This document shows, one piece after another, positions 35,200 through 46,440 of a stretch of DNA of 64,000 nt. Made by a program: the position numbers and the translations under genes. The DNA lies in NCBI GenBank assembly GCA_965225625.1, contig CBDDBH010000033.1, positions 186,001-250,000 of the forward strand. Reading direction: 5' to 3'. The stretch's first letter is position 1. The number at the start of each line of letters is the position of its first letter. The notes below the pieces were generated by a model, which saw only the letters and a program-made list of their open reading frames with translations, had not been told where the DNA came from and did no database searches. Origin of the DNA: CBDDBH01 sp965225625. Lineage in GTDB: Bacteria; Pseudomonadota; Gammaproteobacteria; JADZEE01.

Positions 35200-36420
35200 A
35201 TGATTGTTTATTCCGAAAAATCTTTGCAGCTCCAGCGAAGCCTGCAGTCGTTCATGAAACAGCATGTTTATCCCGCTGAATCTGCCTATGCCGAGCAACT
35301 CGGCGATGCTGAAAACCGGTTCGCGCCCTTGCCGCTGATGGAAGAGATAAAGCACAAGGCCAAAGCGGCCGGCCTGTGGAACCTGTTTGTGCCCGAAGCA
35401 CATGGCCACTTCTGCGACCACGGAGGCTTGAGCAATCTCGACTATTTTCCACTCGCAGAAATGATGGGCAGGGTGCTGTGGTCGGCAGAGGCATTCAACT
35501 GCAACGCGCCCGATACCGGAAACATGGAAGTACTGATGAAGTATGCAACGCCGGCGCAACAGGAGCAGTGGTTGAAGCCGCTACTGGCTGGAGAGATCCG
35601 TTCCTCCTATGCGATGACCGAGCCCCAGGTCGCATCGAGCGATGCTACTAATATCGAGCTGAGCATGCGGCTCGATGGCGATGAATGGCTGCTTGAGGGT
35701 CGCAAATGGTTTATCACCGGTGCGATGAACGAGCGCACCAGAATTATCATCGTCATGGGGAAATCCGACCCCGACAACCCCGACCGGCACAAACAGCAAA
35801 CCCAAATACTGGTCCCAAAAGATACGCCTGGTATTGAGATTGTGCGGGCATTGACCACGCTGGGCTACGACGATGCTCCCATTGGGCACGCCGAGATCAT
35901 CTTCGACCAGGTACGGGTGCCAGCTGAAAATGTTTTACTCGGGGCCGGTCGCGGTTTTGAAATCGCCCAGGGCCGACTCGGTCCGGGACGCATGCATCAC
36001 TGTATGCGCCTTGTCGGCGCCGCACAGCGCGCGCTGGAAATTACCTGTCAACGCGTGCAAGACCGTGCCACCTTCGGGCGTAAATTGAGCCAGCACCAGT
36101 CGGTGCGCGAGGATATAGCCACGAGTTTCGCCGAAATCGAAATGTCACGTTTGCTGATTCAAAAAACCTGTCATCGCATGGACCAGGTGGGCGCACAGGA
36201 TGCACGCGATATGATCGCCGCGAGCAAGATCAGCGTGCCCCTGATGGTGCAGAACATCATCGATCGGTGCATGCAGATGCACGGTGCTGGCGGCCTGAGC
36301 GGAGACTATTTCCTTGCCGAAGCCTTTAATTACGCGCGCTGGTGTCGCCAGGCGGATGGCCCCGACCAGGTGCACCAGATGGCGCTGGGCAAACAGGTCA
36401 TCGAGCGTTATTGCGGATAA
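35200..36420 (+). CDS. Acyl-CoA dehydrogenase family protein
   Basis: 406 residues from ATG 35200 (GGAACGGGACC upstream; a GTG-type start at 35158 is less likely). ACAD fold: AMTEPQVASSDATNIELSMR (FAD/substrate region), DEWLLEGRKWFITGAMNERT, FGRKLSQHQSVREDIATSFA, and the C-terminal MQMHGAGGLSGDYFLAEAFN, in the ACAD10/11-like subgroup. It oxidises an acyl-CoA to the enoyl-CoA with FAD, feeding electrons to ETF. Complements the enoyl-CoA hydratase and CoA-transferase in the same region. Confidence 0.92.
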   Translation: MIVYSEKSLQLQRSLQSFMKQHVYPAESAYAEQLGDAENRFAPLPLMEEIKHKAKAAGLWNLFVPEAHGHFCDHGGLSNLDYFPLAEMMGRVLWSAEAFNCNAPDTGNMEVLMKYATPAQQEQWLKPLLAGEIRSSYAMTEPQVASSDATNIELSMRLDGDEWLLEGRKWFITGAMNERTRIIIVMGKSDPDNPDRHKQQTQILVPKDTPGIEIVRALTTLGYDDAPIGHAEIIFDQVRVPAENVLLGAGRGFEIAQGRLGPGRMHHCMRLVGAAQRALEITCQRVQDRATFGRKLSQHQSVREDIATSFAEIEMSRLLIQKTCHRMDQVGAQDARDMIAASKISVPLMVQNIIDRCMQMHGAGGLSGDYFLAEAFNYARWCRQADGPDQVHQMALGKQVIERYCG

Positions 36421-36482
36421 CGTTGGCGCTGCATAACTAGCGGATCACGCCCCGCCAAAACATTAAGCGTCGTATTGCTTAT

Positions 36483-39400
36483 TTAACCCCCGCCTACGGC
36501 AGCCGCTACAGCCTTAACCCGCTTGATCGCCGCAGCGGCGCGTGGGTACGTCAGATTCTGCGGATCTGCACCGATTTCTTTCATCAAGCGTTCGATCGTC
36601 TGCAAATTTCGTTGTGCATTCGGCGCTCTGCCGGCCGCTATTTGTCTCTCCGCATTAGCCAGTTCTTTTTCAACCTGTTCCAGCTTATACGCGACCCGGC
36701 TTGGCAATTTGTCGCCGGAAGCGGCAGCTGGGCGGGCAGCGCCACCTGGTGCTGCGCCCGCTTTGGGCGCGACTTTACTCAGGTCCTTGCTGCCATCCCA
36801 CATGGCCACATAGTGACTGGATATAGGCGCGGCGAAGCTTGCATTGGCGTTAACGCCGGCATGGTTGAACATACCCGCGAACCAGATCTCACTACCGCGC
36901 ACGGCGTGGCGCACCATCGGGGCTACCACCTGGTCGCGACTGGCGAGCATCAAGCCACTCCCTAGCGCCGACACCTTACCGCTGTTGACATCCAATATGG
37001 CGGCACCGTTCAGCGGCCCCCAGTCGTTGCCATATTCGAAGGCGCCAGTTAACAGCAATTTTGTTTTGCCGGCATCCAGCCAGGTCATTTGTAATGGATC
37101 TCGCGAGAAGCCGCCGATATCGGTCGGGCCTTCCCAGCGATCGGTGGTTTTGTTCCAGCGGGCAATGCCAAAGGTCTCTACGCGGTCCTTGACCGGAAGT
37201 GAGAACGAATCCAGAACCGCCAAGGTACCGACAGCATAGAGATTGCCCTTCGCATCCATGGTCAAATCGCGCACCTGCGGGAAATCCTTACGCAAGAATC
37301 CTCCGAATAAATCGGGCCGGTGAGGCAGACCCGGATAGCCATTGGGGAAATGCTTTTCATCTTCCCATTCGGTCTTGATTCCGCTACCGATGGGCCCCAG
37401 TCTTGGCTGCCGTGATCCCATTTGGCGACGTTATACACCTTCATATTTGATTTGGTGGGGGTCGGGCCGTTGAAGGCAAATGTGCCGCCGATGTAGATAT
37501 CCGTAGGTGTTGTGGATTCGTCCAGGTAGATGGTCTGAAAAACCTTGCGCGGTTTATTCGGATCCTCAACCTTTATATCGTGCCCCATGGGGTAGTAGTT
37601 CCCATCTTTATCCACCCGGATCACCGCAGCGATATCACGGGGGTATTCGTAGTCCGGATTTGCCAGACCCGAGGCGCCGACGATATACATATCCCCTGTT
37701 TTGCTGTCCCACGCCAGATCACGAATAGTACCGCCGCCCTGCTCCACTGCGTGTCCGATTACCGCCTTGCCGTTCCAGCTACCGCTAAACGGTGTCCACT
37801 GTTTTGTCGCTGGATCGTAAATGGCAATGCCTTTGAACTTGGGCAACCCGCCGAAAACCCAGACCTTACCGTCGTGGATCTTCATGCCCAGCGGCGCGGC
37901 GTCGGGGCCGGTTGCTTTGCCCATCTCGTCCCAACCCAGTTTTTCCCAACCTCGTTCGGCGTGATACGACCAGCTATACCAACGTTGCTTAGGGGTCGCA
38001 GGGTAATTGCCGGCGAAGTACAAGGTGTCTTCCAGCCAGGCAATGGCGACCGTATCCGGCGGGCCGGTGCCGGCATCCATACCCGTGGCCTGGTTATGTG
38101 CCAGTTCGTCCGGACGTTTACGACGCGGCGGCGCTGGGAACAGTCGCGACCAATGTTCATTTCCGCTCGACAATGCCTGGTCCTTGGCTTTACCCGCACT
38201 GCTTGCGGCCTTGGCGGCCACCACTGCAGGGTTCTGGGTAAAATCGACGCCGTCGTTCCAGCGAGCGATGAACCACGATTCCATTTCCGGGTTCTTGTTA
38301 TTCTCAACGCCGATATAGTTAAAATCGCCGACGTAATAAACATCATTTCCGTTGACGGTCATGCGCACCTCTGGAAATGACAGAGACATCAAACCCGAGC
38401 CCAGTTGCGACCACTCCCCAGTTGCCGGATCGTAAGAGATGGCGTGGTGCGCGGGATCGCCGTCCTTGAAGCCACCAAAGAAGTCCGTGCTCTTCTTAAA
38501 ACCGCCGAATAATCCACCGAAGTAGATCTTGCCGTTGTCGGCTTTCGCGATGGACCAGACTTCCCGACCCATGCCGCCTTTGCCGGTGGGGTCTATCCAT
38601 TTCTGGCCAGCAGCATCCCATTTGGCGATGCCCCTTAAGGTTTCGCCACTGTTCTTGCCCTCCGAAAACGCGCCGACGATCCACAGCTCTTCACCATCGA
38701 CCAGGAAGTCTAAAACGTGGACGGAATCAAAATGCATGAAATCCGCGGCGCGTTGCAGCGTATCTTCATTTTGAATCGTTTTTTTCAATGGGAAGGTGGT
38801 CCAGCCCGATCCCTGCTGCCACTTGGCAATACCCGGGGAGTAACGCGCAGTGCTATCACCAACCGCGGGAGTCAGACCGTTGCCGCCCGTCCAGTGAAAC
38901 TTACCGGCGATATAAATTGTTGAAGGTGTTGTGGAGGTATCGATTTTGATACGACGAACAAAAGCCTTCACGCCGTTTACACCCGGCGCGACGGGTTCAT
39001 ATGACTGAGTATCGAAATCGTAGCGGTGTACTTTGGGACTGCCGCCTTCGGTGTGTCCCGTCAAGATACCGGCGAAAGTTCCGCCCACGTATAAATCGTT
39101 ACCCTGAGGATCGTAGGCCACGGCTTCCAGCGAGCCGGTTTCCGAAACCGTTCCGTTGTATTGAAAGGTGCCCAATGGCTGCCACTTGTTCGCCGTGGGT
39201 TCATTGGGATCTAACACGGCCAGCGAGTTGACCCGGTGATAACGCGTGCCACCCGGATTGTCTAAGCGCGTGAAGCCGCCAACGACGACGATACGACCGT
39301 CGGGTAGAAAGACGAAATCAGATAACTGGTTATCCGGTCCGGAGCCACCCTTGACAGTGTGAAAATAGGAGTAGACCTCGTAACCGTGTTCCGGTGACCA

Positions 39401-39688
39401 ACTCCACAGATGCCATGACTCATTTTGCTGGCGCTTGGACATGTTGATAGCGCTAACACCGGGCGACCAGATCCCTGCCATCCACAATTTACCGTCGTGC
39501 CACTTCACACGGTTTATAACCGGCTTGCTGTTGCCCGACGCCATACCCGTCGCAGCCGACATGGATTGGGAGTTCTTCGGCTTTTTGAATTGCAGTGACC
39601 AGTGTTCATCACCCGCGAGCGTTACGCTGCTGGCAACGCTGAATATCAACAAGGTTACGCAAATCAGTAATTTTCTCATCGTTCGCAT
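36483..39688 (-). pseudogene. Large exported beta-propeller protein, frameshifted
   Basis: Signal peptide at the N-terminus (KLLICVTLLIFSVASSVTLA) followed by many propeller-like repeats with kelch-like character (NDVYYVGDFNYIGVENN, GDMYIVGASGLANPDYEYPR). The first frame runs to ...DHGSQDWGP and then departs; the homologous chain resumes one frame over (IGSGIKTEWEDEKHFPNGYP) from about 37390 and continues to a coiled-coil tail (YKLEQVEKELANAERQIAAG) ending at 36483. One G is missing from the run before CCC at about 37393-37399. Joined length is about 1,068 residues. Likely periplasmic or surface-exposed; function unknown. Confidence 0.78.
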
Positions 39689-39973
39689 CCGTTCATGGCT
39701 GGGATTTGAGGGTTAAACAGAGCTTGCGCATTCCGCGCAGGGCAAAAACTGCGCCTCATAGTATCGCTGTGTAGACCGGCGTTAAAGCTGTTCGACCCGA
39801 AATACTATTGGGGGGATAATTTCCCTCGAATTGAGTAAAGTAGTAAGCGCAGGTGACACGGCAATAACGGGCCTGCGCATTCCGCCGCACTATGCGCAAT
39901 ATCGGCAATGTTGCAGGCAGAGGGTCAGCATCCGAATAAGTTTCTCGTAGTTCACGGTAAGGGGGAATCAATT

Positions 39974-40357
39974 GTGACTGAAGATAATAGTGAAGCAACC
40001 ACCGTTGAAGAAACCACTTCGAGTAAAGAAGAACGTACCTGGGCGATGGCCTGCCACCTCTCGTCGGCGTCCGGATTTGTCATCCCCTTGGGTAATATTT
40101 TCGCACCGCTGGTGATCTGGCTGATTAAAAAGGATGAGTTTCCGTTAGTGGCCGATCAAGGCAAAGAATCGCTCAATTTCCAGATTACCGTGCTTATAGC
40201 CGCTATTCTCAGTGCGATGCTGACCCTGGTGCTCATCGGATTCCTACTGCTACCCGCAGTGGCTATTTACTGGATCATCTTCACCATTATCGCCGCAATG
40301 CGTGCCAATGAAGGCGAGTCTTATCGGTATCCCTGTACGTTGCGTTTCATCAAGTAA
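39974..40357 (+). CDS. DUF4870-family membrane protein
   Basis: 127 residues from a GTG at 39974, chosen because a strong AAGGGGG ribosome-binding site lies just upstream. Acidic N-terminus, then ERTWAMACHLSSASGFVIPL, GNIFAPLVIWLIKKDE, ESLNFQITVLIAAILSAML and two further helices, ending in YRYPCTLRFIK. This is the DUF4870 (Tic20-like) pattern of three to four TM helices. Inner-membrane protein of unknown function. Confidence 0.85.
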   Translation: MTEDNSEATTVEETTSSKEERTWAMACHLSSASGFVIPLGNIFAPLVIWLIKKDEFPLVADQGKESLNFQITVLIAAILSAMLTLVLIGFLLLPAVAIYWIIFTIIAAMRANEGESYRYPCTLRFIK

Positions 40358-40504
40358 CACGCATAAGCGTATAGGTGCGCGCACGAAAAACACAGAACAG
40401 ACCAAGCATTAACGTTGCAGCGCCGAACAGTTCCAGACAGCGGTTCTCAGCTGATACTTAGCTGACGCAGGCGTGTGAAATAAAACTTTAAGAGAGTTAC
40501 GTAG

Positions 40505-42586
40505 ATGCGAAAATTCAGTGTCCTATACGTCGTGCTGGGCTGCGCAAGCATCAATATGGTTCAGGCCGCCGGTGTCGATCAAGCACGGCTGCTCGCGGCC
40601 GATGCCGATACCGGCAACTGGATGACCTATGGTCGGACCTTCTCCGAGCAGCGCTACGTACCGCTTGATCAAATCAACGCCGACACCGTATCGAAGCTGG
40701 GCCTCGTCTAGTACACGGATATCCCCACGCTCGATGGTTTCGCCTCAACACCACTGGTCATTGACGGACGGATCTATATCACGGGCTCCTTCGCCAACGT
40801 CTACGCGCTCGACGCCGGTTCCGGTGAAATGCTGTGGCACTACGATCCACTGGTCGATCCCAGCGCAAGTTTCTTCAGCTCATGGGCCAGCCGCGTCAAT
40901 CGCGGTCTTGCTGCCTGGGGCGACATGCTCTATGTGGGTACCGGTGATTGCCGCCTGATTGCACTCGACGCCGCGACCGGTAAACCGGTATGGCAGGTGG
41001 CTAGCTGCGACGTCAGCAAGAACGAAGGGATCACCGGCGCACCGCGCGCGGCCGCCGGCAAGGTGTTCATCGGCAATGCAGGTGCCGACACTGGCGCCCG
41101 CGGCTCTGTCGTTGCTTACGATGCTGCTACCGGCAAGCAACTGTGGCGCTTCTATACGGTGCCGCGCAACCCAGCGCTGGGGCAGGAAAGCAAGATCCTG
41201 GAGATGGCAGCAAATACCTGGCGCGGCGGCGAATGGTGGCAGTTCGGCGGTGGCACGGCCTGGGACACCATCGTCTACGATGCGCAATTCAATCAGCTGA
41301 TCTTTGGCACTGACAGCTCTGGCAACTGGGACCATGCGCAGCGCAGCCCCGGCGGCGGCGATAACCTCTTCACGGAATCGATCATCGCGGTCGACGCGGA
41401 CACCGGCGAATACCGCTGGCATTACCAACAGGTGCCGGCCGATTCGTGGGACTACAACGCCAACATGCCGATAATTCTGGCCGACTTGGAAATCGATGAG
41501 CGTACCCGCAAGGTACTGATGCAGGCGCCGAAAAATGGCTTTTTCTATGTGCTGGATCGAGAGCGCGGCGAGCTGATCTCGGCGGAGAAATTTACCACCG
41601 TTACATGGGCGGAGCGCATTGATCTGAAAACCGGCCGTCCCCTGGAGAACCCCGCGGCGAGATAGGCCAATCAACAGGGTAAACGCGCGACCGTCTACCC
41701 GGGGCCCTACGGCGGACACAACTGGCACCCGATGAGTTTTCACCCCGGCACCGGACTGGTGTACATCCCGGCGATCGATCTGCCTAGCACTTACCAGGCG
41801 CACGAATACGGAGGAAGCATCGGTGGGGTTACTTCAGATTTGGCGCCGATTGCGCCCGGGGATCACGACAAGCTAAAAGGTACCGGGTTTTTGACCGCCT
41901 GGGATCCCATTACGCAGTCCTCACGCTGGCGGGTCGAGCTGGACAGGCCGTTCAACGGCGGCGTGTTGTCGACCGCGGGCAAACTCGTCTTCCAGGGTGA
42001 CGCCGCGGGCCAATTTAAAGCCTACCACGCCGAGTCCGGGCAGCAGCTCTGGTCGGCGTTCGCCGGCACTGCAGTACAGGCGGCGCCGATCAGTTATGCG
42101 CTAAATGGCGAACAAACGGTGCTGTTACCTGCAGGCGCCGGTGGGTTTGCGCGCACGTTTAACAGTGCCTACCTGGAAAATCCGCATGGGCAGTCGCGAC
42201 TGTTGGCGTTCAGACTTGGTGGCAAGACGACTTTGCCCCCACCGGCTGCGCCGCCGCTGGTGCCCGCACCGCCCAAGCAAACCGCATCGACCGACGTTAT
42301 CGAACGCGGCCGCAGCCTTTACAGCAACATTGGCTGTAACGCGTGTCATGGCAACCACGTTGTGAGCGGTGGCAGCTCAGTGAAAGATTTGCGCTATCTG
42401 ACCGCTCAGACTCACGCTGAATGGAACGCCATCGTCCTCGGCGGTTCGAGGAAGGCCAAGGGCATGGTCGCGTTCGGTGAGGTGTTGTCAGTGCAGGATT
42501 CAGATGCCATTCACGCCTATGTCATCGATCTAGCCGGGCGAACCTACGCTCGCCAGCAGGCGCAAAACACCGACGAGACCATGTGA
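40505..42586 (+). pseudogene. PQQ-dependent quinohemoprotein alcohol dehydrogenase with two in-frame TAG codons
   Basis: One continuous frame of 693 codons: signal peptide (VVLGCASINMVQAA), a quinoprotein propeller (ITGSFANVYALDAGSGEMLW, SPGGGDNLFTESIIAVDADT, PADSWDYNANMP, GPYGGHNWHPMSFHPGTGLV) and a C-terminal cytochrome c domain with CNACH near 42332-42346. TAG codons occur at 40709-40711 (GLV-stop-YTDIPTLDG, where relatives have Trp) and 41663-41665 (ENPAAR-stop-ANQQGK, where relatives usually have an aromatic). No frameshift is needed between the parts. Would be a periplasmic enzyme oxidising alcohols with PQQ, Ca2+ and haem c. Either a decaying gene, a suppressed one, or base-call errors. 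Confidence 0.85.
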
Positions 42587-42646
42587 GCCGCACCGCCTTG
42601 TCAGCAACCGCCTCCGTTGCCTGCGTGGGTTCTCAATATTGGCGAG

Positions 42647-44491
42647 CTAGCGTCGTACGGCGTAATGCATGCCCCAACCCAACGTGGTGTAGACGGCAAT
42701 AGCGCCCCACAGCGCCCCGGCCAGCAACGCAGTCTCACCAGCATCAAGGTTACCCGCATGGCCGGCCGCAAAGAACAACATGAACATGCCGTAACTGGCA
42801 GCGGCCCACGTAATGATGACAGGGATCACGGCTACGGCACGCCAGCGACGCTGCTGCAGGTAGGTCAACAAGCGTGCCATGTAATAGAGCAGAAATATTC
42901 CGCAACTCAGGATCGGTGTCGCTACGGTCACGGCGATCAGGGCCTTCATACCGACTTTTCCGCGCTCCCCCGCTTGCCACAACTGCCAAAGCTCTATCGG
43001 CCAGGCACGATCGCGTGATTCCCAGTCTTGCTGCGAGGCTGCGGCGGACGCGCGAACGGCCGGATCCGGATCATTTAAGCCCTGTGCAATGACTTCCTGC
43101 CGCTCGCTGGTTGCAATTCTTGGCGAACCCACCCAACCAACCGCCATGCGTCGCACATAGGGATCGGGATCGGTCATGCCGCGCTCGACGATCGCGTCTC
43201 GTTGCGCCGTCCCGCTTGCAGCACGCAGCATTGCAACCAGCACAATGACGCGAACCTTGGGGTCGCTGTCCGCGGCGCCGGTCTCAAGTTGTGTCGGGAA
43301 ATTGGCGGCATGCAGATAAGCGGGCCGGTGAATTGAAATAGTCGATAATGCACTGTAGGCAGCTTTACGGATCAATGGATCAGGCGCTGACATGGCCCGG
43401 GTCAACGCCGGAATCAAAACGTCCTTGTCAAAATTGTCGTTGGGTGCGCGAGCCAGCCAATGGAACATCCCGAGCGCCGCCACCGCGATATCAGTTTCCG
43501 GATCCTGCGCCAGGGCTGCGATCTGCTCGAATGACACTGGATCGATGCGGGAACCGCGGATAATTTGCAGCGCTCTGAGCCGCGTTGCGACTGGCTCAGA
43601 ACGGTCGCTGGCCACTACCATCGGCTCCTTATCCGCCAGAGTCAGGTTGTATTCGATGATGCGCAGACCGTTCTCGGCGGCACTGACGATGTCCCGATCC
43701 GGATCGCTGGTGGCCATGGTGATCACGGTAAGCGCTGGGGGATAGTCAGCGGCGGCATGAGCTAATGCATAAAGGATCGCTTTGCGTATGCGGCGATTCG
43801 ATTCACGCGCGTATGCATCGACCAGAATATCGAGCGTCGTCACGGGCAAGAGCTGGCCCTTGGCAATCTTAGTGAAGGCGTCGACCAGACCTTTGCGGGA
43901 GCCCGGCTGCAACGGATCGACAAATAGTTTGTTCATGACCACGAAAACCGCGTCCGGCAGCGGCTGGGCCGCGCCGACCTGTCCAAGCGCGTTAGTTGCC
44001 GGCCCGTACAGCCATGCAGATTTTTGTTCAGTGAGTATTTCTACAATGTGCTCGACCACCCGATCCGGGTACCGATTGTTGGCAGCCGACTGCCCGACGG
44101 CAGCGATGGCCGGGGATAACAGGTCACGGTTCTGCGCGTTCAATACCAGCGTACTCAACGCCTGTATGGACTCGTCGGTTAGCGTCCGGCGTCCACCGAG
44201 CTGACCGAGCGACCTGGCCGCGACTATGCGCACCGCCGAATTCTCGTCTCTCAGCATCCGTCCAAGGAGATCACCAAGCTGTGCGGAATCTTTGGCGCGC
44301 CCCAAGCCAATAGCTTTGACCGCCGCAATGCGGATCGCCGGTTCGTCGCTGTCAAGACGCAGCTGCAACACCGTATCGCTATACCAGATGGAGCGGTAAA
44401 GCGGCACCAGGGCATGCCCCCAGATCTGCACCAGAAGATACAGCACAACAGGCGCGAGGAGGATGGCAAGTATTGGTGTGCGACGAGGCAT
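42647..44491 (-). CDS. HEAT-repeat membrane protein
   Basis: 614 residues. N-terminal TM helix (ILAILLAPVVLYLLVQIWG), then roughly ten HEAT/PBS-lyase-type repeats with the pattern D-x-x-x-x-V-R-x-x-A-A (SDEPAIRIAAVKAIGLG, DENSAVRIVAARSLGQLG, DPDPAVRASAAASQ), and three C-terminal TM helices after WQLWQAGERGKVGMKALIAV. The repeats form an alpha-solenoid, probably periplasmic, for protein contacts. Follows a DUF6152 gene on the same strand (20 bp) and converges with the quinohemoprotein gene. Function unknown. Confidence 0.8.
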   Translation of the reverse strand: MPRRTPILAILLAPVVLYLLVQIWGHALVPLYRSIWYSDTVLQLRLDSDEPAIRIAAVKAIGLGRAKDSAQLGDLLGRMLRDENSAVRIVAARSLGQLGGRRTLTDESIQALSTLVLNAQNRDLLSPAIAAVGQSAANNRYPDRVVEHIVEILTEQKSAWLYGPATNALGQVGAAQPLPDAVFVVMNKLFVDPLQPGSRKGLVDAFTKIAKGQLLPVTTLDILVDAYARESNRRIRKAILYALAHAAADYPPALTVITMATSDPDRDIVSAAENGLRIIEYNLTLADKEPMVVASDRSEPVATRLRALQIIRGSRIDPVSFEQIAALAQDPETDIAVAALGMFHWLARAPNDNFDKDVLIPALTRAMSAPDPLIRKAAYSALSTISIHRPAYLHAANFPTQLETGAADSDPKVRVIVLVAMLRAASGTAQRDAIVERGMTDPDPYVRRMAVGWVGSPRIATSERQEVIAQGLNDPDPAVRASAAASQQDWESRDRAWPIELWQLWQAGERGKVGMKALIAVTVATPILSCGIFLLYYMARLLTYLQQRRWRAVAVIPVIITWAAASYGMFMLFFAAGHAGNLDAGETALLAGALWGAIAVYTTLGWGMHYAVRR

Positions 44492-44511
44492 AACAATCAG
44501 TGTCTTGAGAC

Positions 44512-44898
44512 TTAATCGGGTAACGGGATCAACACGCGATCGATATCCAAATCGAACGCCACATCGTCCTCAAAAACCAGTGAAGTGGCAAATAGACGCG
44601 TCCGCGATCGTGACTTCGATGGATAACCGTGAACGATGACACGCCTGCCTACCTTAAGTACCTCAGTGGTCAAACCAAGCCGCATTAACAACGGGCGGGC
44701 ATGCGACTCAACATATATTTGCCGGGCTGGCACGGCAGCGGATTGTATTTCCACGACGAATAAAGAGTGCGGACTTGTCAGTCGCACTCGTGTGATCACA
44801 CCGTCGATCACCACGACCTCAGTGGTATCGTAGGCACCAATCTGCGAGTGATGGGCATTAGCGACCGAGCCTAGGACCAGCAGACCGACGGCGACCAA
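44512..44898 (-). CDS. DUF6152-like periplasmic protein
   Basis: 128 residues with signal peptide (VGLLVLGSVANAHHSQIGAY) and the family start A-H-H-S...; the fold is a small beta-barrel (VVVIDGVITRVRLTSPHSLF, GRRVIVHGYPSKSRSRTRLF). Such genes often stand near cytochrome c/PQQ genes and beside HEAT-repeat or other exported proteins. Likely co-transcribed with the HEAT-repeat gene. No enzymatic function is known to me. Confidence 0.75.
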   Translation of the reverse strand: MVAVGLLVLGSVANAHHSQIGAYDTTEVVVIDGVITRVRLTSPHSLFVVEIQSAAVPARQIYVESHARPLLMRLGLTTEVLKVGRRVIVHGYPSKSRSRTRLFATSLVFEDDVAFDLDIDRVLIPLPD

Positions 44899-44974
44899 TC
44901 GTTTCGCCGAGGAAATGATACTTACCTAATCCGATTAGCCGCGGCTGGTCGATTCATCCATGCCCCGAATCTTT

Positions 44975-46345
44975 TTAAGCTTGACCACTGAGCACCGGTT
45001 TGCGTCCGGTCAGCCAATAGGTCGCCACCGGTCCTTTGCCCTTCACCACGATGAGGCCGCGCGATTCAAGTTCATATTGCCGACGAAGTAACAGGTAGGT
45101 GGCATCGGAGACTTGGATCCTGTCCGGCTCACCATGCGATTCCATCCTGGAAGCGGTGTTGACCGCATCGCCCCATAGGTCATAGGTGAATTTCTTGGTA
45201 CCTATAATGCCGGCTATGACCGGGCCCGAATGGATACCTATTCTGATTTGCAGGTCTAAATCCTGCTCGGCTCGAACCTGCTCCATCAGCGCAACAGTCT
45301 CAAGCGCCATGTCAGCCGCCGCGCCGGCGTGGTCAGCCCGATATTCGGGGACGCCGGCGGCCGCCATATAAGCGTCACCTATCGTTTTTATTTTCTCCAA
45401 CCCGTGCTTATCGGTTAACTGGTCGAATTTAGAGAACAGCTCGTTGAGAAGATCGACCAGCGCACGCGGCCCCAATTCCTGAGACAAAACGGTAAATCCA
45501 ACCAGATCACAGAAGATCACCGAACACTCGACGATCCCATCAACGATCGATTTGCCTTCAACCTTGAGCCGCTCAACGATAGAAGGCGGCAACAGACTTG
45601 CCAGCAGCGTTTCAGACTTTTCCTGCTCTTCTCGAAGCCGTGCTTCGCTCGCGGCGAGTTTTTCCGTCTCTTCGCGAAGGTGGCGTTCTCTTTCTTCTAT
45701 AACCGCCCGCGCGGCGAAGGCGCGGCGCACATTTAGCTCTATCAGATACTCGACGCTGAAACCAAAGACCGTGGCCGCGAGGAGAATCGCGATATGCATG
45801 ATTAGCGTTGATTGTTCGATGCCATCGACACTGCCAATGGAAACGGCATAAGCAACAATGAGCGATGCCGCTAACATCAATCCGGGAGTCCACCGAATTC
45901 GGGTAAGTGGGAAAAAAAGCAGCAACAAAATAGCCAAATATGAATGACCGTAAAAAATCAGAAAACTGAGATCTTGCAGGCGCGGAAATACGATGGCGAC
46001 GATTCCAATGCAGGATACGTAAGTGACAATCGCGCTGCGACGATAACGTGCCAGAGGTGCGAAAGTTAACGAAATCAGCAACCCTACCGTTAACGGCACG
46101 TAGGCGAACCAGATTAATTGCTGAACCTGGTCGCGATTAACGGAGAAGTCCACGAACACGCCAGTAATACTGAGGGCGACCATAATCGCCAATAGATATC
46201 CGCTCGCGGCGATGAAGAATCGCCAATTGGACCGGTAGCTGTCGTTAAAAGCCTTTTCCAAATCCTCGTTCGGGAACCGGAGCGTAATTGAATCGGGCTG
46301 TAGCGAGTCAATGTTCATAGAAGAACCACTGCCGGGTTCATGCAA
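44975..46345 (-). CDS. Membrane-bound class III adenylate cyclase
   Basis: 456 residues (or 447 from Met at 46318). Six N-terminal TM helices (about 38-210), a coiled coil (ARAVIEERERHLREETEKLA), then the cyclase domain. The metal-binding Asp pair is in VIFCDLVGFTVLSQ and IKTIGDAYMAAAG. The adenine-selecting Lys (KIKTIGD) and Asp (YDLWGDAVN), and the transition-state Asn/Arg in NTASRME, are all present. An active homodimeric ATP cyclase at the inner membrane is therefore expected. The C-terminal tail has the usual VKGKGPVATYWLTGRKP. Confidence 0.93.
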   Translation of the reverse strand: MHEPGSGSSMNIDSLQPDSITLRFPNEDLEKAFNDSYRSNWRFFIAASGYLLAIMVALSITGVFVDFSVNRDQVQQLIWFAYVPLTVGLLISLTFAPLARYRRSAIVTYVSCIGIVAIVFPRLQDLSFLIFYGHSYLAILLLLFFPLTRIRWTPGLMLAASLIVAYAVSIGSVDGIEQSTLIMHIAILLAATVFGFSVEYLIELNVRRAFAARAVIEERERHLREETEKLAASEARLREEQEKSETLLASLLPPSIVERLKVEGKSIVDGIVECSVIFCDLVGFTVLSQELGPRALVDLLNELFSKFDQLTDKHGLEKIKTIGDAYMAAAGVPEYRADHAGAAADMALETVALMEQVRAEQDLDLQIRIGIHSGPVIAGIIGTKKFTYDLWGDAVNTASRMESHGEPDRIQVSDATYLLLRRQYELESRGLIVVKGKGPVATYWLTGRKPVLSGQA

Positions 46346-46440
46346 GCCAGCTTAACCAGCCCAGGTATTGGCAGGTTACAATCGTCGGATGGACCCAGAG
46401 GTAAAAGGGGCGGCCGAGATTAGCAGCGACCGGCCAGCCA

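Noticed and set aside
37580..38380. 266-codon plus-strand frame
   Set aside because: Antisense shadow of the beta-propeller gene, without any recognisable domain.
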